Positions 35,331 through 43,296 of a stretch of 64,000 bases of DNA are shown here, piece by piece; the stretch's first letter is position 1; every line of letters begins with the position of its first letter. Source of the DNA: Paludibacteraceae bacterium (GTDB lineage: Bacteria > Bacteroidota > Bacteroidia > Bacteroidales > Paludibacteraceae); NCBI GenBank assembly GCA_017450685.1, contig JAFSTB010000008.1, forward strand, positions 1-64,000, written 5' to 3'. Made by a program: the position numbers and the translations under genes. The notes below the pieces were generated by a model, which was given only the letters and a program-made list of their open reading frames with translations, searched no databases and had not been told where the DNA came from.

Positions 35331-36009
35331 CTTACCACTACTCATACTTCTTCTCTTCCCTCTGTTGGCGACAGCGCAGACGGATGACAGGACACCCGAC
35401 AGTCAGTCGCAGGACTCGGTGTTGGTGTTGCAAGACATGGACGACTTCTTTGCCTCAGCCGACTCCACCTCTCTTCGTCGCGAACAGTTTTGGAACGGTT
35501 GGCGTCCCGACCCCGCTCGCGCTACCTGGCTCGCTGTCATTGTGCCGGGATTAGGACAGATATACAACCGTAGTTATTGGAAACTGCCCATCGTCTATGG
35601 AGGGTTTATGGGTTGTGCCTACGCTATCACTTGGAACTCACGTATGTACAGCGACTACCGCGAAGCCTATCGAGATATACTGACCGATACCGAAGTCAGT
35701 ACCGACCCCAACCGCTCTTACAACGCCATCCTGCCCAAAGGTTACACAGTGGAATCGATGGGTGGCAAAGAACAATACACCGCTACACTCAAAAGCCGAC
35801 AAAACCTGTACAGACGCTATAGAGACATCTCCATTGCCGTCACTGCCTTAGTCTATGTGCTGACCATAGTGGACGCATACGTCGATGCACAACTCTTCGA
35901 CTTCGACATCTCACCAGACCTCTCACTCAACGTCGAACCGCAGATATACTACAACCCGCAAATGCAACGACAACGCTCGGCGGAAGTGAAAGTGGCATTC
36001 AAATTTTAA
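35323..36009 (+). CDS. DUF5683 membrane protein
   Basis: The 228-aa protein has a signal peptide (LLILLLFPLLATAQ) and the conserved segment PGLGQIYNRSYWKLPIVYGG that defines DUF5683. Two membrane helices follow (around 88-105 and 165-185), and the tail resembles a barrel end. Its function is unknown. It is a constant neighbour of parB and mltD in Bacteroidota, suggesting a role near the envelope. It starts with GTG, inside the candidate parS site. Confidence 0.85.
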   Translation: MKHLPLLILLLFPLLATAQTDDRTPDSQSQDSVLVLQDMDDFFASADSTSLRREQFWNGWRPDPARATWLAVIVPGLGQIYNRSYWKLPIVYGGFMGCAYAITWNSRMYSDYREAYRDILTDTEVSTDPNRSYNAILPKGYTVESMGGKEQYTATLKSRQNLYRRYRDISIAVTALVYVLTIVDAYVDAQLFDFDISPDLSLNVEPQIYYNPQMQRQRSAEVKVAFKF

Positions 36010-36030
36010 CTAAAAAAACGACTACTTATT

Positions 36031-37302
36031 GTGAAACAACTGTTTATCTACATATCCCTTTTCCTTGTCACCGCTGTAAACGCGGTGGAAGACACCACCT
36101 ATCTTGACTTGCAGATACATGCCGATTCCATCATCGCCTTGCCTCACGACTCACTGACTACAGCGATAGCCGATTCGGTGGAAGGCAGCCTTTTCTTCGA
36201 TGAGGCATTAGCCTGGCTCGACACCGTTCCCTGCACCTCCGACAGCATAATACTGCAACTGCCCGACTCTACATATAAAGCCAGACTGCAATCACTGCCT
36301 TTCGTCATTGAAGTGCCGTACAACCATATCGTTCGCGGGTTCATCAACAAGTACATACAAAACTCTCAACGTTTGGCACGCCTGCAACGCAAGTCAGACT
36401 ACTATTTTCCGCTGTTTGAGGACATCATCTGCCGCTACGACTTGCCATACGAGTTATGCTACTTGGCTGTTATTGAGTCGGCTCTCAACCCCCAGGCTCG
36501 TTCGCGTATGGGTGCCGGCGGACTATGGCAGTTTATGCCCTCTACCGGCAAACTGTACGGACTGGAAATCAACTCCTTAGTGGATGAGCGTTTAGACCCT
36601 GTCCGCTCCACCGATGCCGCCTGCCGATACCTCAAAGCACTGTATAACATCTTTCAGGATTGGAACCTTGCCATTGCAGCCTATAACTGCGGTCCGGGCA
36701 ACGTGAACAAAGCCATTCACCGTTCGGGCAAACGCGATTTTTGGAGTATCTACCCCTATCTGCCCAAAGAGACACGCTCGTATCTGCCCCTGTTCATATC
36801 CGCAGCCTACGCTATGAACTTCGCCGACGCACACGGTATATGTCCCGCCGAAGTGGACCGCACCATGTACACCGACACCGTCTATACACACGAGCGTATG
36901 CACCTCAAGCAAGTGAGTGACATACTCGGTATATCACTCGACGAACTGCGCTTGCTCAACCCTCAATATACACACGACATACTGCCTGGCGGCGACAAAG
37001 CATACGCTCTGTGTCTGCCTATCAACAAGATTGGGCAGTTCATCGACCGACAAGACACCATCACCTCACACCGCTCAAAAGAGTTGCTCGAGAACAGACG
37101 TGCTGAGATAGATATGCTGCACAAGCAAGGACTGAATGGCGGCTATACACTGAACGGCGTTACATACTACAAAATAAAAAACGGCGACACTTTAGGCGGC
37201 ATAGCCAAACGCTTCCACGTGAGCGTCAAACAACTGCGCAAATGGAACAACCTCAAAAACGATAACATACGCGCGGGCAAAACACTGAGAATAGGAGGAT
37301 AA
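36031..37302 (+). CDS. mltD: Lytic transglycosylase, MltD-like, with LysM
   Basis: The 423-aa protein has a signal peptide and an SLT domain. ELCYLAVIESALNPQARSRM holds the catalytic Glu, then GAGGLWQFMPSTGKLYGL and NLAIAAYNCGPGNVNKAI. One clear C-terminal LysM follows (YYKIKNGDTLGGIAKRFHVS), with a weaker LysM-like segment before it near SDILGISLDELRLLNP. It cleaves glycan strands in peptidoglycan to 1,6-anhydro-muropeptides. The GTG start lies 21 bases after the DUF5683 gene. Confidence 0.93.
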   Translation: MKQLFIYISLFLVTAVNAVEDTTYLDLQIHADSIIALPHDSLTTAIADSVEGSLFFDEALAWLDTVPCTSDSIILQLPDSTYKARLQSLPFVIEVPYNHIVRGFINKYIQNSQRLARLQRKSDYYFPLFEDIICRYDLPYELCYLAVIESALNPQARSRMGAGGLWQFMPSTGKLYGLEINSLVDERLDPVRSTDAACRYLKALYNIFQDWNLAIAAYNCGPGNVNKAIHRSGKRDFWSIYPYLPKETRSYLPLFISAAYAMNFADAHGICPAEVDRTMYTDTVYTHERMHLKQVSDILGISLDELRLLNPQYTHDILPGGDKAYALCLPINKIGQFIDRQDTITSHRSKELLENRRAEIDMLHKQGLNGGYTLNGVTYYKIKNGDTLGGIAKRFHVSVKQLRKWNNLKNDNIRAGKTLRIGG

Positions 37303-37311
37303 GTATTAGGT

Positions 37312-37650
37312 ATGGATTCGGAAAAAGTATTTTTTTCTATTCGTGAAGCGGAGCAGATGACCGGTCTGCCCGCATCCACCTTACGCTACTGGGAGAAACA
37401 GTTTGACGGACTGCGCCCACGCAAAGATGGGCACGGCAATCGCTACTACACTAAGAAACATATCGACCTTATCAAACAAATACGCTTCATACGCGACGAA
37501 CAACATATAACACGCATAGAAGCCATAAGACAACAACTCAAACCGGAAAAGAACATCGATGTAAGAGAAAAAACAACCGACATACTGCAACAAATGCGCA
37601 AAGAACTGCTCGCTTTGCGACAAATGATAACCGACACTGACAGCAGATAA
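37312..37650 (+). CDS. MerR-family regulator
   Basis: The 112-aa protein is a short MerR type with a winged helix-turn-helix at the N-terminus (FSIREAEQMTGLPASTLRYW, then RYYTKKHIDLIKQIRFI) and a short coiled-coil end, lacking an effector domain. This compact form regularly follows mltD in Bacteroidota. Its target and signal are unknown. It starts 9 bases after mltD. Confidence 0.9.
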   Translation: MDSEKVFFSIREAEQMTGLPASTLRYWEKQFDGLRPRKDGHGNRYYTKKHIDLIKQIRFIRDEQHITRIEAIRQQLKPEKNIDVREKTTDILQQMRKELLALRQMITDTDSR

Positions 37651-37682
37651 CATACCCGCTCACCCCGATAGACAAACACAAA

Positions 37683-37707
37683 CCGCAGGTGACATACCTG
37701 CGTACCC
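37683..37707 (+). repeat. 25-base hairpin element, copy 2
   Basis: The element starts CCGCAGGTGACATACCTGCG and ends with TACCC. It differs from the copy at 25351 by a single base, which shortens the stem to 7 bp. It lies in the gap before dnaX. Confidence 0.75.
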
Positions 37708-37721
37708 AATAACTACTTTAT

Positions 37722-39392
37722 ATGGATAACTATATTGTATCATCCCGCAAGTACAGACCGACGACCTTTGAGTCGGTGGTAGGTCAGAAGGCATTGACAG
37801 AGACGCTACGTAATGCTATCCGTCAGAACCATTTAGCCCACGCTTATCTCTTTTGCGGTCCGCGTGGTGTGGGAAAGACGACCTGCGCACGTATCTTTGC
37901 CAAGACCATCAACTGCCTTAACCCCACAGACACCTTAGATGCTTGCAATGAGTGCGAATCGTGCCGCGCGTTCAACGAACAACGCAGTTTCAATATTCAC
38001 GAACTGGACGCTGCCAGCAACAACTCCGTGGACGATATACGCCAACTAATCAACGAGGTACGCATTCCGCCACAAATAGGCAAATATAGTGTCTATATCA
38101 TCGACGAGGTGCATATGCTCTCACAAGGAGCCTTCAACGCCCTACTGAAAACATTGGAAGAACCGCCCTCGTATGCCGTCTTCATACTCGCCACCACAGA
38201 GAAGCACAAGGTGTTGCCCACCATCTTGAGTCGTTGTCAAGTGTATGACTTTCAGCGAATAACAGTGGCAGACATAGTGGAGCACCTCAAGTATGTGGCA
38301 GCGGCTGAAGGTGTGACTGCCGATGAGCAGGCACTGAACGTGGTGGCACAGAAAGCCGATGGCGGCATGAGAGATGCACTCTCCATCTTCGACCAATTAG
38401 TGGCGTTCTGCGGCAACAACATAACCTATCAGCAGACAATAGCCGTACTCAATGTGCTGGATACCGACTACTATTTCCGTCTGGTTCAGCACGCGCTGTC
38501 AGGCGATGTGACACAAGCCTTACTGCTCTTCAACGATGTGTTGCTTCACGGCTTCGATGCCGGCGTTTTCGTCACCGGCTTAGCGCAACACCTGCGCGAT
38601 GTGTTGGTGTCGAAAGACTCGCAAACACTGCCCTTGTTAGAGACCTCCGATGCTATCCGACAGCAGTATGCGGAGCAAGCCAAAGCCTGTCCTGCACAAT
38701 GGATATTCCAAGCACTGGACCTTATCAACACTTGCGATATCAACTATCGCACCGCACGCAATAAACGTCTGACAGTGGAACTATGCTTAGTCAAACTATG
38801 CCAAATGGTCAATCCCACACCAACACCACAACAGCCGCCACTGAAACCACAACAACCACAACAGGCTCAATCACAACAGCCTCAACCCGCAATGCGACCT
38901 GCCGCTACGCCTAACGCAACACAACCCGCAAAGACGATTAACCGCATTCCGGCCATCACCACCATCAACCCCAATAGGCAGGCTGCACCGTCACAACCAT
39001 CGGCGACAGCCAACACTCAACAGCAAAACAGCCCTTTTACCATTGACCTGCTTCAAGACGCGTGGACAGGTCTTAAACAACACTTCCCTCGTGAAGAGCG
39101 TCTCGCCGCTATCTTTAGCAACAACCGCCCCACATTAGACAAAGACGGCACTACCATACATATTGCCGTTGCCAACCCGTGGATGAAACAGGACCTGATA
39201 GAGGTACAGACCAAGATACTCTCTGTGCTTAAAAGGTCGCTGCATAACGACCTTATCCGCTTAGTGGTGGATGTGCAGGAACAGACACATACACCGCAAG
39301 CCTTCACGGCAGCGGAGAGATATAAGCAGTTGGTGAAAGACTACCCTGTGGTGGCAGAACTCAAATCAGCCCTTGCACTGCAATTGGAATAA
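37722..39392 (+). CDS. dnaX: DNA polymerase III subunits gamma/tau
   Basis: The 556-aa clamp-loader ATPase has Walker A in GPRGVGKTTCARIFAKTINC, a zinc module with C-x-E-C-x-x-C spacing (CNECESC), Walker B IIDEVHMLS, and the SRC sensor (ILSRCQVYDF). Domain III follows, then a long Pro/Gln-rich linker (about 368-440) and a C-terminal tau-like domain. No programmed frameshift site is evident. It ends 7 bases before the YgiQ start. Confidence 0.96.
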   Translation: MDNYIVSSRKYRPTTFESVVGQKALTETLRNAIRQNHLAHAYLFCGPRGVGKTTCARIFAKTINCLNPTDTLDACNECESCRAFNEQRSFNIHELDAASNNSVDDIRQLINEVRIPPQIGKYSVYIIDEVHMLSQGAFNALLKTLEEPPSYAVFILATTEKHKVLPTILSRCQVYDFQRITVADIVEHLKYVAAAEGVTADEQALNVVAQKADGGMRDALSIFDQLVAFCGNNITYQQTIAVLNVLDTDYYFRLVQHALSGDVTQALLLFNDVLLHGFDAGVFVTGLAQHLRDVLVSKDSQTLPLLETSDAIRQQYAEQAKACPAQWIFQALDLINTCDINYRTARNKRLTVELCLVKLCQMVNPTPTPQQPPLKPQQPQQAQSQQPQPAMRPAATPNATQPAKTINRIPAITTINPNRQAAPSQPSATANTQQQNSPFTIDLLQDAWTGLKQHFPREERLAAIFSNNRPTLDKDGTTIHIAVANPWMKQDLIEVQTKILSVLKRSLHNDLIRLVVDVQEQTHTPQAFTAAERYKQLVKDYPVVAELKSALALQLE

Positions 39393-39399
39393 CTGTCTT

Positions 39400-41097
39400 A
39401 TGCTCTACGACCTGAAATGCTATCTGCCTACCACCCGCAAGGAGTTGCAGCTGCGTGGTTGGGACGAAGTGGATGTTATCCTCTTCTCGGGTGATGCCTA
39501 CGTTGACCATCCTGCTTTTGGTGCAGCCGTCATCGGCAGGGTGTTAGAGCATAATGGTTTTCGTGTGGCGTTAGTGCCTCAGCCTGACTGGCGTGGCGAC
39601 CACCGCGACTTCCTCAAACTGGGGCGTCCACGTCTCTTCTTTGCCATCACCGCCGGTGCTATGGACTCGATGGTCAACCACTACACCGCAGCACGCCGAC
39701 TGCGTTCCAACGACGCTTATACACCCGACGGCAAAGCAGGTGCCAGACCCGACAGATGCACCACCGTATATACACATATACTCAAACAACATTTCCCTGA
39801 TGTGCCGGTGGTCATAGGCGGCATAGAAGCCTCAATGCGACGACTGACCCACTACGACTATTGGTCGGATAGCCTGCACCCTTCTATACTTGCCGAAAGC
39901 GGTGCCGATATGCTCATCTATGGTATGGGAGAGAAAGCCATAGTGGAGATAGCACAAAGAGGCATACAACACGACATACCACAAACAGCCTATATAGCCA
40001 ACAGAAAAGACCTGCAAACGGATAACGACACTATCCTGCTGCACAGCAACAACGCCGTAAGCAAAGATAAGAAGAAATATGCGGAAAACTTCCGCGCCAT
40101 AGAGACAGAGTCGAACAAGATCAAAGCACACCGATTAGTGCAACCGCTCAGCGATGCTGCCAACTCCGACTGTATAGTGGTCAATGCACCCTATCCTACT
40201 ATGACCACCGAAGAGTTGGATGCCATCTACGACTTGCCTTTTCAGTACTTGCCGCACCCAAAATACAAGGGCAAACAGATACCTGCCTACGAGATGATAC
40301 GTTTCTCCGTATGTATGCATCGCGGCTGCTTTGGCGGTTGCTCTTTCTGCACTATCTCCGCACACCAAGGCAAACAGATCACTTCGCGCAGTGAACAGAG
40401 CATACTCAAACAGATAGACCGCCTCAAAGACCTGCCCGAATGGAAAGGGTATCTGAGTGACATAGGCGGACCCTCTGCCAATATGTATGGTATGCACGGC
40501 AAAGATATGTCGCTATGCGAACGGTGCGCCAGACCTTCGTGCCTGCAACCCAATATATGCAAGAACCTCAACCAAGACTTTGCGCCGCTGCTGCATATCT
40601 ACCGCAAGGTAAGACAACTGCCATACATAAAAAAAGCCTTTGTCGGTTCGGGTATCCGCTACGACCTTATGCAAGAGGAATACGGCAAAGAACTGATTGA
40701 ACACCACGTGAGCGGCAGACTGAAAGTGGCACCCGAACATACGTCCGACACGGTCCTGCAACTGATGCGCAAACCTTCGTGGCAACACTATATGCATTTC
40801 CGCAACTTCTTTTTAAGAGTGAACGAGGAGTGTCACCTGCGGCAACAACTCATACCTTACTTCATCTCCTCACACCCGGGCTGCACCGACAAAGATATGC
40901 GTATGCTGGCTCAAGAGACACAACGGATGCACTATAAACCCGAACAGGTACAAGACTTCACTCCTACACCTATGACACTGTCAACCTGTATGTTCTACAC
41001 AGGGCTGAACCCTTATACGATGCAACCCGTCTATGTGGCACGAACCGACAAAGAGAAGAAAAGGCAAAACCAATTCTTCTTCTGGTGGAAAAAATAA
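39400..41097 (+). CDS. YgiQ-family radical SAM protein
   Basis: About 565 aa. An N-terminal cobalamin-binding-like region is followed by a radical SAM core with the cluster motif CFGGCSFC preceded by FSVCMHRG, then a C-terminal extension. Members share the opening YLPTTRKELQLRGWDEVDVI. They are widespread and of unknown substrate. The frame is open from 39373, but the ATG at 39400 gives the family start and avoids overlapping dnaX. Confidence 0.9.
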   Translation: MLYDLKCYLPTTRKELQLRGWDEVDVILFSGDAYVDHPAFGAAVIGRVLEHNGFRVALVPQPDWRGDHRDFLKLGRPRLFFAITAGAMDSMVNHYTAARRLRSNDAYTPDGKAGARPDRCTTVYTHILKQHFPDVPVVIGGIEASMRRLTHYDYWSDSLHPSILAESGADMLIYGMGEKAIVEIAQRGIQHDIPQTAYIANRKDLQTDNDTILLHSNNAVSKDKKKYAENFRAIETESNKIKAHRLVQPLSDAANSDCIVVNAPYPTMTTEELDAIYDLPFQYLPHPKYKGKQIPAYEMIRFSVCMHRGCFGGCSFCTISAHQGKQITSRSEQSILKQIDRLKDLPEWKGYLSDIGGPSANMYGMHGKDMSLCERCARPSCLQPNICKNLNQDFAPLLHIYRKVRQLPYIKKAFVGSGIRYDLMQEEYGKELIEHHVSGRLKVAPEHTSDTVLQLMRKPSWQHYMHFRNFFLRVNEECHLRQQLIPYFISSHPGCTDKDMRMLAQETQRMHYKPEQVQDFTPTPMTLSTCMFYTGLNPYTMQPVYVARTDKEKKRQNQFFFWWKK

Positions 41098-41163
41098 ACT
41101 CTACACTCTAAACTTTCAACTCTAAACTAAAAAACTTCTCTCAACTCTCAACTCTCAACTAAA
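41098..41163 (-). repeat. Dispersed GTTGAGAG-type repeat, copy 3 (inverted)
   Basis: Read on the minus strand this gap is made of AGTTGAGAGTTGAGAGTTGA and AGTTTAGAGTTGAAAG units. It fills the whole gap between the ygiQ-like and M23 genes. Confidence 0.8.
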
Positions 41164-41166
41164 ACC

Positions 41167-42138
41167 ATGTCCCGGAAACATAACTATCGCATTAACCCTC
41201 AGACCTTAGCCTTGGAGCGTATCGAACACGGAATAGTGTTTTGGCTCAAGCGTTCAGGCGGATACATACTGACCGGCCTATGTTTAGGCATCGTCTTTTT
41301 CGTCATTTTCTTTATGTTTTTTCCCTCTCCAAGGGAGAAGCAACTAATTGAGCAGAAGCAGGCTTTGGAGGCTCAACTGCGTCTGTTAGACAAGCAGGTG
41401 GACCAGATGCAGGTGGTGATGACCGATATGTCGCAGCGCGACGACAACCTCTATCGTGTGCTTTTCGGGGCTGAACCTATACCGTTGGCTGTACGACAAG
41501 GTGCGTCACATAAGATTTCCTACTATGACGAGTTGGCAAAGATGACCAACAGTCAGTTGGCAGCCGACCTCACCCTCAAAGCCGACGTATTAGAGAAAGA
41601 GATGTATGTGCAAGCCACCTCTTACAATGAGTTGCTGGATTTGACAAAGAACCAGGAAGAGCGTATGGCTTGTATGCCTGCCATTCAGCCCGTTAAGAAC
41701 ATGGACTTGAAGCGTGTGGCAAGTGGTTGGGGCTTCCGAGTACACCCTATCTACCACACTCGTAAGTTCCACTACGGTATGGACTTCTCTGCTCCCACCG
41801 GCACAGAAGTGATGGCTACGGGTAATGCTCGTGTGGATTTTGTGGGGTGGAAGCAAGGATATGGTCAAACCGTTATTCTTGACCACGGCTTTGGTTATAA
41901 GACGCTCTATGCTCACCTCTTCAAGGGGTTAGTGCGCAAAGGACAGAAAGTGAAACGCGGCGATATCATTGCTCTGGTGGGCAACACAGGTATGTCGGTC
42001 GGCTCACACCTGCACTACGAAGTGCACTACAAAGATCGTCCCGTGGACCCACGCAACTACTACTTTATCGACCTCTCACCCGAAGACTACGACCGTATGA
42101 TCCAACTGAGCAACAACTTCGGACAGACATTCGATTAA
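41167..42138 (+). CDS. M23 peptidase with membrane anchor, active-site complete
   Basis: The 323-aa protein has a transmembrane segment (about 33-52), a coiled-coil region (about 60-90) and a C-terminal LytM domain. The zinc ligands are present: HYGMD in KFHYGMDFSAPTG, and HLHYEV in VGSHLHYEVHYKD. The intervening LYAHLFKGLVRKGQKVKRGD is typical. It should cleave peptide cross-bridges in peptidoglycan. It contrasts with the degenerate LytM protein at 12996, which has the same layout. A short stem (CCCAAA at 42140-42145 with TTTGGG at 42159-42164) follows it. Confidence 0.93.
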   Translation: MSRKHNYRINPQTLALERIEHGIVFWLKRSGGYILTGLCLGIVFFVIFFMFFPSPREKQLIEQKQALEAQLRLLDKQVDQMQVVMTDMSQRDDNLYRVLFGAEPIPLAVRQGASHKISYYDELAKMTNSQLAADLTLKADVLEKEMYVQATSYNELLDLTKNQEERMACMPAIQPVKNMDLKRVASGWGFRVHPIYHTRKFHYGMDFSAPTGTEVMATGNARVDFVGWKQGYGQTVILDHGFGYKTLYAHLFKGLVRKGQKVKRGDIIALVGNTGMSVGSHLHYEVHYKDRPVDPRNYYFIDLSPEDYDRMIQLSNNFGQTFD

Positions 42139-42251
42139 GCCCAAATAGAGCATTTGCGTTTGGGGTAAACCACCATCCGTTCATCTAACTTGCAAAAAGA
42201 GTATTATCAAAAAGATTTCAATCGCTGAGACATAAGATGCCAGGTGCATAC

Positions 42252-42284
42252 AAAAATCTGCCGACTCTCACGAGCCGACAGATT
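42252..42284. terminator. Imperfect hairpin in the convergent gap
   Basis: AATCTGCCGACTC (42255-42267) pairs imperfectly with GAGCCGACAGATT (42272-42284). With the hairpin at 42313-42340 it fills the gap between convergent genes. Confidence 0.5.
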
Positions 42285-42312
42285 CAAAACAAACATGCGA
42301 AAAAGTATAAAT

Positions 42313-42340
42313 ATTCAAGAGCCTAGATGGGCTCTTGAAT
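42313..42340. terminator. Hairpin terminator after the 233-aa secreted protein gene
   Basis: A perfect 11-bp stem (ATTCAAGAGCC and its complement) has a 6-base loop. It is 13 bases beyond the stop codon of the minus-strand gene and also downstream of the convergent M23 gene. Confidence 0.75.
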
Positions 42341-42352
42341 TGGTATATGACA

Positions 42353-43054
42353 TTAATCAATCTTAATGACGAGAGGTGTTTTGCCTTCGAGTTCAACGGT
42401 ATAATAACCGGCTTCAGTAATATAGTCAGCCAGAGTTATCTCTTTTTGAGCGCGACCTGCGTTCAATGTTTGGTTGATTTTCTCTGTACCTTCAGCATCT
42501 TTCACAACCACAGCACCGTCGTAACCTGCTATTTGCAGTTTGCCATAGCGGTGGCAGATCTCGAAGTCGAGAGAAGCGGGCTCACCGATAGAGAAACGGT
42601 CAGCAATAGCCACTTGACCTACTTGGCTTGCATCAACGGTAAACTCATAGTCAGGGGTGGAAGCATTGATAGTGATCACTTCATCTTTCACAGCGTCATA
42701 GAGTTTGAGTTCACGACCTGAGAACTGGTCGAAAGAAAGGGTGTAGGTGTCATCCACTTTATTGGTGGTGAAGCCGAGTTTCAAACCGTCAAGGTTAAGA
42801 GCAACCACATTACCACAAGTATGGTCTTCAACAAAGGCATACAAAAGGACACTTTTGCTGTTGGAAAGGTCCATCATCTTGTCAGCATCAGCACCGTCTT
42901 CGAATGCATTGGTGTTTGCATCGTCTTCCGACAAACGCAAAGCATTGTTAGTACCACTTGCCGATTTGAGAGTGATGCGAACATAGGCTGTTTCGGTAGC
43001 AGCAACGAACATAGCGAACATGCATGCTACAGCAGATAAAAGGATTTTCTTCAT
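42353..43054 (-). CDS. Secreted protein of unknown function, related to the 918-aa protein
   Basis: The 233-aa protein has a signal peptide (ILLSAVACMFAMFVAATE). Its first 130 mature residues resemble the penultimate domain of the large neighbour encoded at 43297-46053: YVRITLKSASGTNNALRLSE here against YVKITLTAENGKTDAVRLTE there, and both have the EDGADADK or DNGADADK segment. It ends in a beta strand (YYTVELEGKTPLVIKID) that resembles a shortened sorting tail. No enzyme motif is seen. It may be a stand-alone copy of the neighbour's domain. Confidence 0.72.
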   Translation of the reverse strand: MKKILLSAVACMFAMFVAATETAYVRITLKSASGTNNALRLSEDDANTNAFEDGADADKMMDLSNSKSVLLYAFVEDHTCGNVVALNLDGLKLGFTTNKVDDTYTLSFDQFSGRELKLYDAVKDEVITINASTPDYEFTVDASQVGQVAIADRFSIGEPASLDFEICHRYGKLQIAGYDGAVVVKDAEGTEKINQTLNAGRAQKEITLADYITEAGYYTVELEGKTPLVIKID

Positions 43055-43077
43055 ATCTAAAAATTTTTGGAGTTTTT

Positions 43078-43233
43078 TTACAACAATACATGACGTTCAG
43101 GACTTGCTGACGGGCCAGATACCGGGTCACCTATGCTTCCACCTGTATATCCAACATTTTCTGATGATATAAGTAATCTGGCATCGGGAACAATAGTCAC
43201 GTCTTTCGTTGTAGGAATAAGATATTTTTTCAT
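43078..43233 (-). CDS. Small ORF, 51 aa, unknown
   Basis: An ATG at 43233 opens a 51-codon frame: a basic, hydrophilic start (MKKYLIPTTKDVTIVPDARL) and a Gly/Ser/Pro-rich second half (GGSIGDPVSGPSASPE). Small proteins starting MKKY with such tails are, from memory, common next to secreted-protein genes in Bacteroidales. It lies between a hairpin (43252-43285) and the 233-aa secreted protein gene, 23 bases upstream of the latter. It has no signal peptide. Whether it is translated is unproven. Confidence 0.5.
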   Translation of the reverse strand: MKKYLIPTTKDVTIVPDARLLISSENVGYTGGSIGDPVSGPSASPERHVLL

Positions 43234-43251
43234 TATAGGTTTTGTTTAGCG

Positions 43252-43285
43252 GTAATTCCGACGGATTAAATGCCGTCGGAATTAC
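43252..43285. terminator. 13-bp hairpin after the 918-aa protein gene
   Basis: GTAATTCCGACGG (43252-43264) and its perfect complement (43273-43285) with an 8-base loop, 11 bases past the stop codon of the minus-strand gene. It separates that gene from the small ORF. Confidence 0.75.
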
Positions 43286-43296
43286 TTACATTTTAC

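Noticed and set aside
37722..39392. Programmed frameshift in dnaX
   Set aside because: I found no long A run followed by a hairpin at the position expected for gamma synthesis.
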